Positions 6,173-7,521 of a stretch of 7,521 nucleotides of DNA are shown piece by piece. The DNA lies in NCBI GenBank assembly GCA_007118555.1, contig SKRJ01000230.1:1-7521 (forward strand), written 5' to 3'. The translations under genes were made by a program, and so were the position numbers. The notes under the pieces are model-generated. The model did no database searches. It worked only from the letters and a program-made list of their open reading frames with translations, and was not told the origin of the DNA. The number at the start of each line of letters is the position of its first letter. The stretch's first letter is position 1. This DNA is from Anaerolineae bacterium (lineage in GTDB: Bacteria; Chloroflexota; Anaerolineae; UBA1429).

Positions 6173-7066
6173 GTGAAGGCGCAGGACATCTTTGGCAGCC
6201 CGCCGGGCCTTGTGCTGGGCATGTTCATTGCCCGCGTTACGCCCCCTCGCTTTGGCTATTGGCTAGCGCGCCGGATGGCCCGCTGGATGCGGCGCAATCG
6301 TTATGACATGTTCCGCACGCTGCGTGAGAACCTATCCTACGTTGTCCCCGAAGCGGACAACGCCGCCCTGGATGACCTTACCGAGGAGGCAGTCTATCAG
6401 GCAGGGTGCTGCTACTTTGACATGTTCCACTATCGCCCCAAGGACATCCTGAGCAAGGGCATCGTGCAGTATGATCCGGAGGAATGGGCCGAGGCATCGC
6501 GGCTCTTTGCCGATGAGAGGGGCACAGTGGCTGTGGGCGCGCACATGAGCAACTTTGACCTGGCGGCCCACTGGTTTGTGCTACAGGGGTTTGCGCTTCA
6601 GGCGCTCAGTCTCCCCAATCCGGATCGGGGCGATCGGGTGATCAACAATCTGCGAAGGGAGCGAGGCATCGATGTGACGCCCATTTCGGTGCGATCGCTG
6701 CGAGACGCCGTGCGGCGACTGCGCCAGGGCGGCGTCATCATCACAGGAGTCGACCGCCCCGTCACCCACGAAGAGGACGAGACCCTGTTCTTTGGAGCGC
6801 CGGCGGTCCTGCCTCGTGGGCACATCCGCCTGGCGCTCCAAACCGATTCGCGGGCCCTGGTCGTCTACTGCCTTCGCCAACCCGACGGCTATTACCGCCT
6901 GCACCTGTCAGAAGGCATCGAGATGGTGCGAACCGGTGACCGCAAACAAGACATTGAGGTCAACACTCGCCGTGTCCTCGCCCTGATCGAAGACTCGATC
7001 CGGAGCGCACCAGAGCAGTGGATCATGCTGACGCCGGTGTGGCGCCGGCCGGCCGGATCGCGCTAG
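6173..7066 (+). CDS. LpxL/HtrB-PatA family acyltransferase
   Basis: The 297-residue protein resembles lysophospholipid/lipid A acyltransferases, which move an acyl chain from a thioester donor onto a glycolipid or phospholipid at the inner face of the membrane. Visible features are a hydrophobic N-terminal stretch (about 11-20) followed by a basic helix (RMARWMRRNRYDM), the catalytic H-x4-D motif His124...Asp129 in GAHMSNFD, GVDRP (192-196), FFGAPAVLPRGHIRLAL (206-222), and the C-terminal PEQWIMLTPVW (280-290), which matches the EQW element of the family. The start is GTG at 6173; GGTGAGG, overlapping the upstream stop, lies eight bases before it. The gene is 10 bp from the phosphatidyltransferase, so co-expression is likely. 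If the host lacks lipid A, as expected for Chloroflexota, the acceptor is more likely a phosphatidyl-glycolipid, as for mycobacterial PatA, which is also encoded next to a phosphatidyltransferase. Substrate unknown. The stop overlaps that of the convergent gene. Confidence 0.88.
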   Translation: MKAQDIFGSPPGLVLGMFIARVTPPRFGYWLARRMARWMRRNRYDMFRTLRENLSYVVPEADNAALDDLTEEAVYQAGCCYFDMFHYRPKDILSKGIVQYDPEEWAEASRLFADERGTVAVGAHMSNFDLAAHWFVLQGFALQALSLPNPDRGDRVINNLRRERGIDVTPISVRSLRDAVRRLRQGGVIITGVDRPVTHEEDETLFFGAPAVLPRGHIRLALQTDSRALVVYCLRQPDGYYRLHLSEGIEMVRTGDRKQDIEVNTRRVLALIEDSIRSAPEQWIMLTPVWRRPAGSR

Positions 7067-7521
7067 CTCCGGGCCAGATCCTCCTGTGCTTCTCGCAGGT
7101 GACGCAAGGCATCCTCAAAGGTCGCCGCGCTCTGTGCAAGGCTGATCAGCCCCGTGGCCGAGGCGCAACGCTCCTCCAGCCCATGCAGCGCTTCCGAGGC
7201 CCCTTGCTGGCGGAGTTCTCCGGCCCGGCGCTGCGCCCGATCGAGATCCGCGCTGGCGGCGCGAAACTCGCGATTGAGCTTGTCCTGGGCGCTGCGTAGC
7301 TGCTGTTCCATGCCCTGATAGATCTGCGCTGCTTCTTCGGCCATCTTGACGGCGCGACGCATCTGGTTGGCGGCCTCCTCGAGCAGATCCGCCTGACGGC
7401 TGGCCTCCTGATGGGTCACCGCACGCTCCACCAGTGATTCACCATCCGCCAGATCCCACTCGATCTCGCCCCACTGCGAGTCCTGCAGCAGGGTACGGAT
7501 CGTCTTGCGGCTCTTTTGCAC
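7063..7521 (-). CDS. Hypothetical coiled-coil-rich protein, 5' end at or beyond the window edge
   Basis: At least 152 codons end at the TAG at 7065-7063. The first codon at the window edge is GTG, which may be the real start or just an internal Val; no upstream sequence is available to tell. I recognise no family. From about residue 35 onward the protein is almost wholly predicted helix, rich in Ala, Glu, Gln and Arg, with heptad-like spacing (QADLLEEAANQMRRAVKMAE, then LRSAQDKLNREFRAASADL), and few Gly or Pro. There is no signal peptide or membrane segment in the visible part, so it is probably cytoplasmic and forms a coiled coil or helical bundle. A single Cys occurs near the C-terminus (ERCASA). 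Codon use looks like that of its neighbours and no competing frame has family motifs. It converges on the acyltransferase gene with a 4-bp overlap, so it belongs to a separate transcript coming from the right. Confidence 0.7.
   Translation of the reverse strand: MQKSRKTIRTLLQDSQWGEIEWDLADGESLVERAVTHQEASRQADLLEEAANQMRRAVKMAEEAAQIYQGMEQQLRSAQDKLNREFRAASADLDRAQRRAGELRQQGASEALHGLEERCASATGLISLAQSAATFEDALRHLREAQEDLARS

Noticed and set aside
5518..6228. 236-codon open frame on the minus strand opposite the phosphatidyltransferase
   Set aside because: It is extremely rich in Asp, His, Gln and Arg, the antisense image of membrane-segment codons. The plus-strand frame carries the complete CDP-alcohol phosphatidyltransferase motif.
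7041..7066. GC-rich palindrome as an intrinsic terminator of the lipid operon
   Set aside because: It lies within coding sequence and is not followed by a T run on either strand.

Overview
The window is GC-rich, gene-dense bacterial DNA with no mobile element, CRISPR array, rRNA or tRNA that I can recognise. The gene set best fits a thermophile-like or environmental member of the Chloroflexota: a DUF58/transglutaminase pair, a PfkA-type phosphofructokinase, and a PgsA-type phospholipid synthase followed by an LpxL-like acyltransferase. That placement is inference; no marker gene here settles it.

Layout. Positions 1-3114 (minus strand) hold a translationally coupled pair: a membrane-anchored DUF58 protein, then a multi-pass transglutaminase-like protein whose 3' end runs off the left edge exactly at its catalytic His. 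A 243-bp divergent intergenic region (3115-3357) carries an extended -10 promoter for the minus-strand pair, a near-consensus sigma70-type promoter for the plus-strand gene, and several inverted repeats. On the plus strand, 3358-4329 is pfkA. A 178-bp U-rich gap (4330-4507) follows, then a probable three-gene operon: a tandem RNase HI protein (4508-5503), a CDP-alcohol phosphatidyltransferase (5536-6162) and an LpxL/PatA-like acyltransferase (6173-7066). A minus-strand coiled-coil-rich protein (7063-7521, cut by the right edge) meets the operon tail to tail, the two stop codons sharing one CTAG palindrome.

How the genes work together. The two left genes are likely a cell-envelope or secreted-protein processing module. 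PfkA is central glycolysis. The phosphatidyltransferase and acyltransferase sit 10 bp apart and plausibly act in one membrane-lipid pathway. The most unusual item is the RNase H protein: its first domain keeps all five catalytic residues, while a second RNase HI-like domain after a charged linker has lost four of the five yet keeps the fold landmarks and the basic substrate-binding handle. It looks like an active nuclease fused to a catalytically dead RNase H domain, possibly working as a hybrid-binding module.
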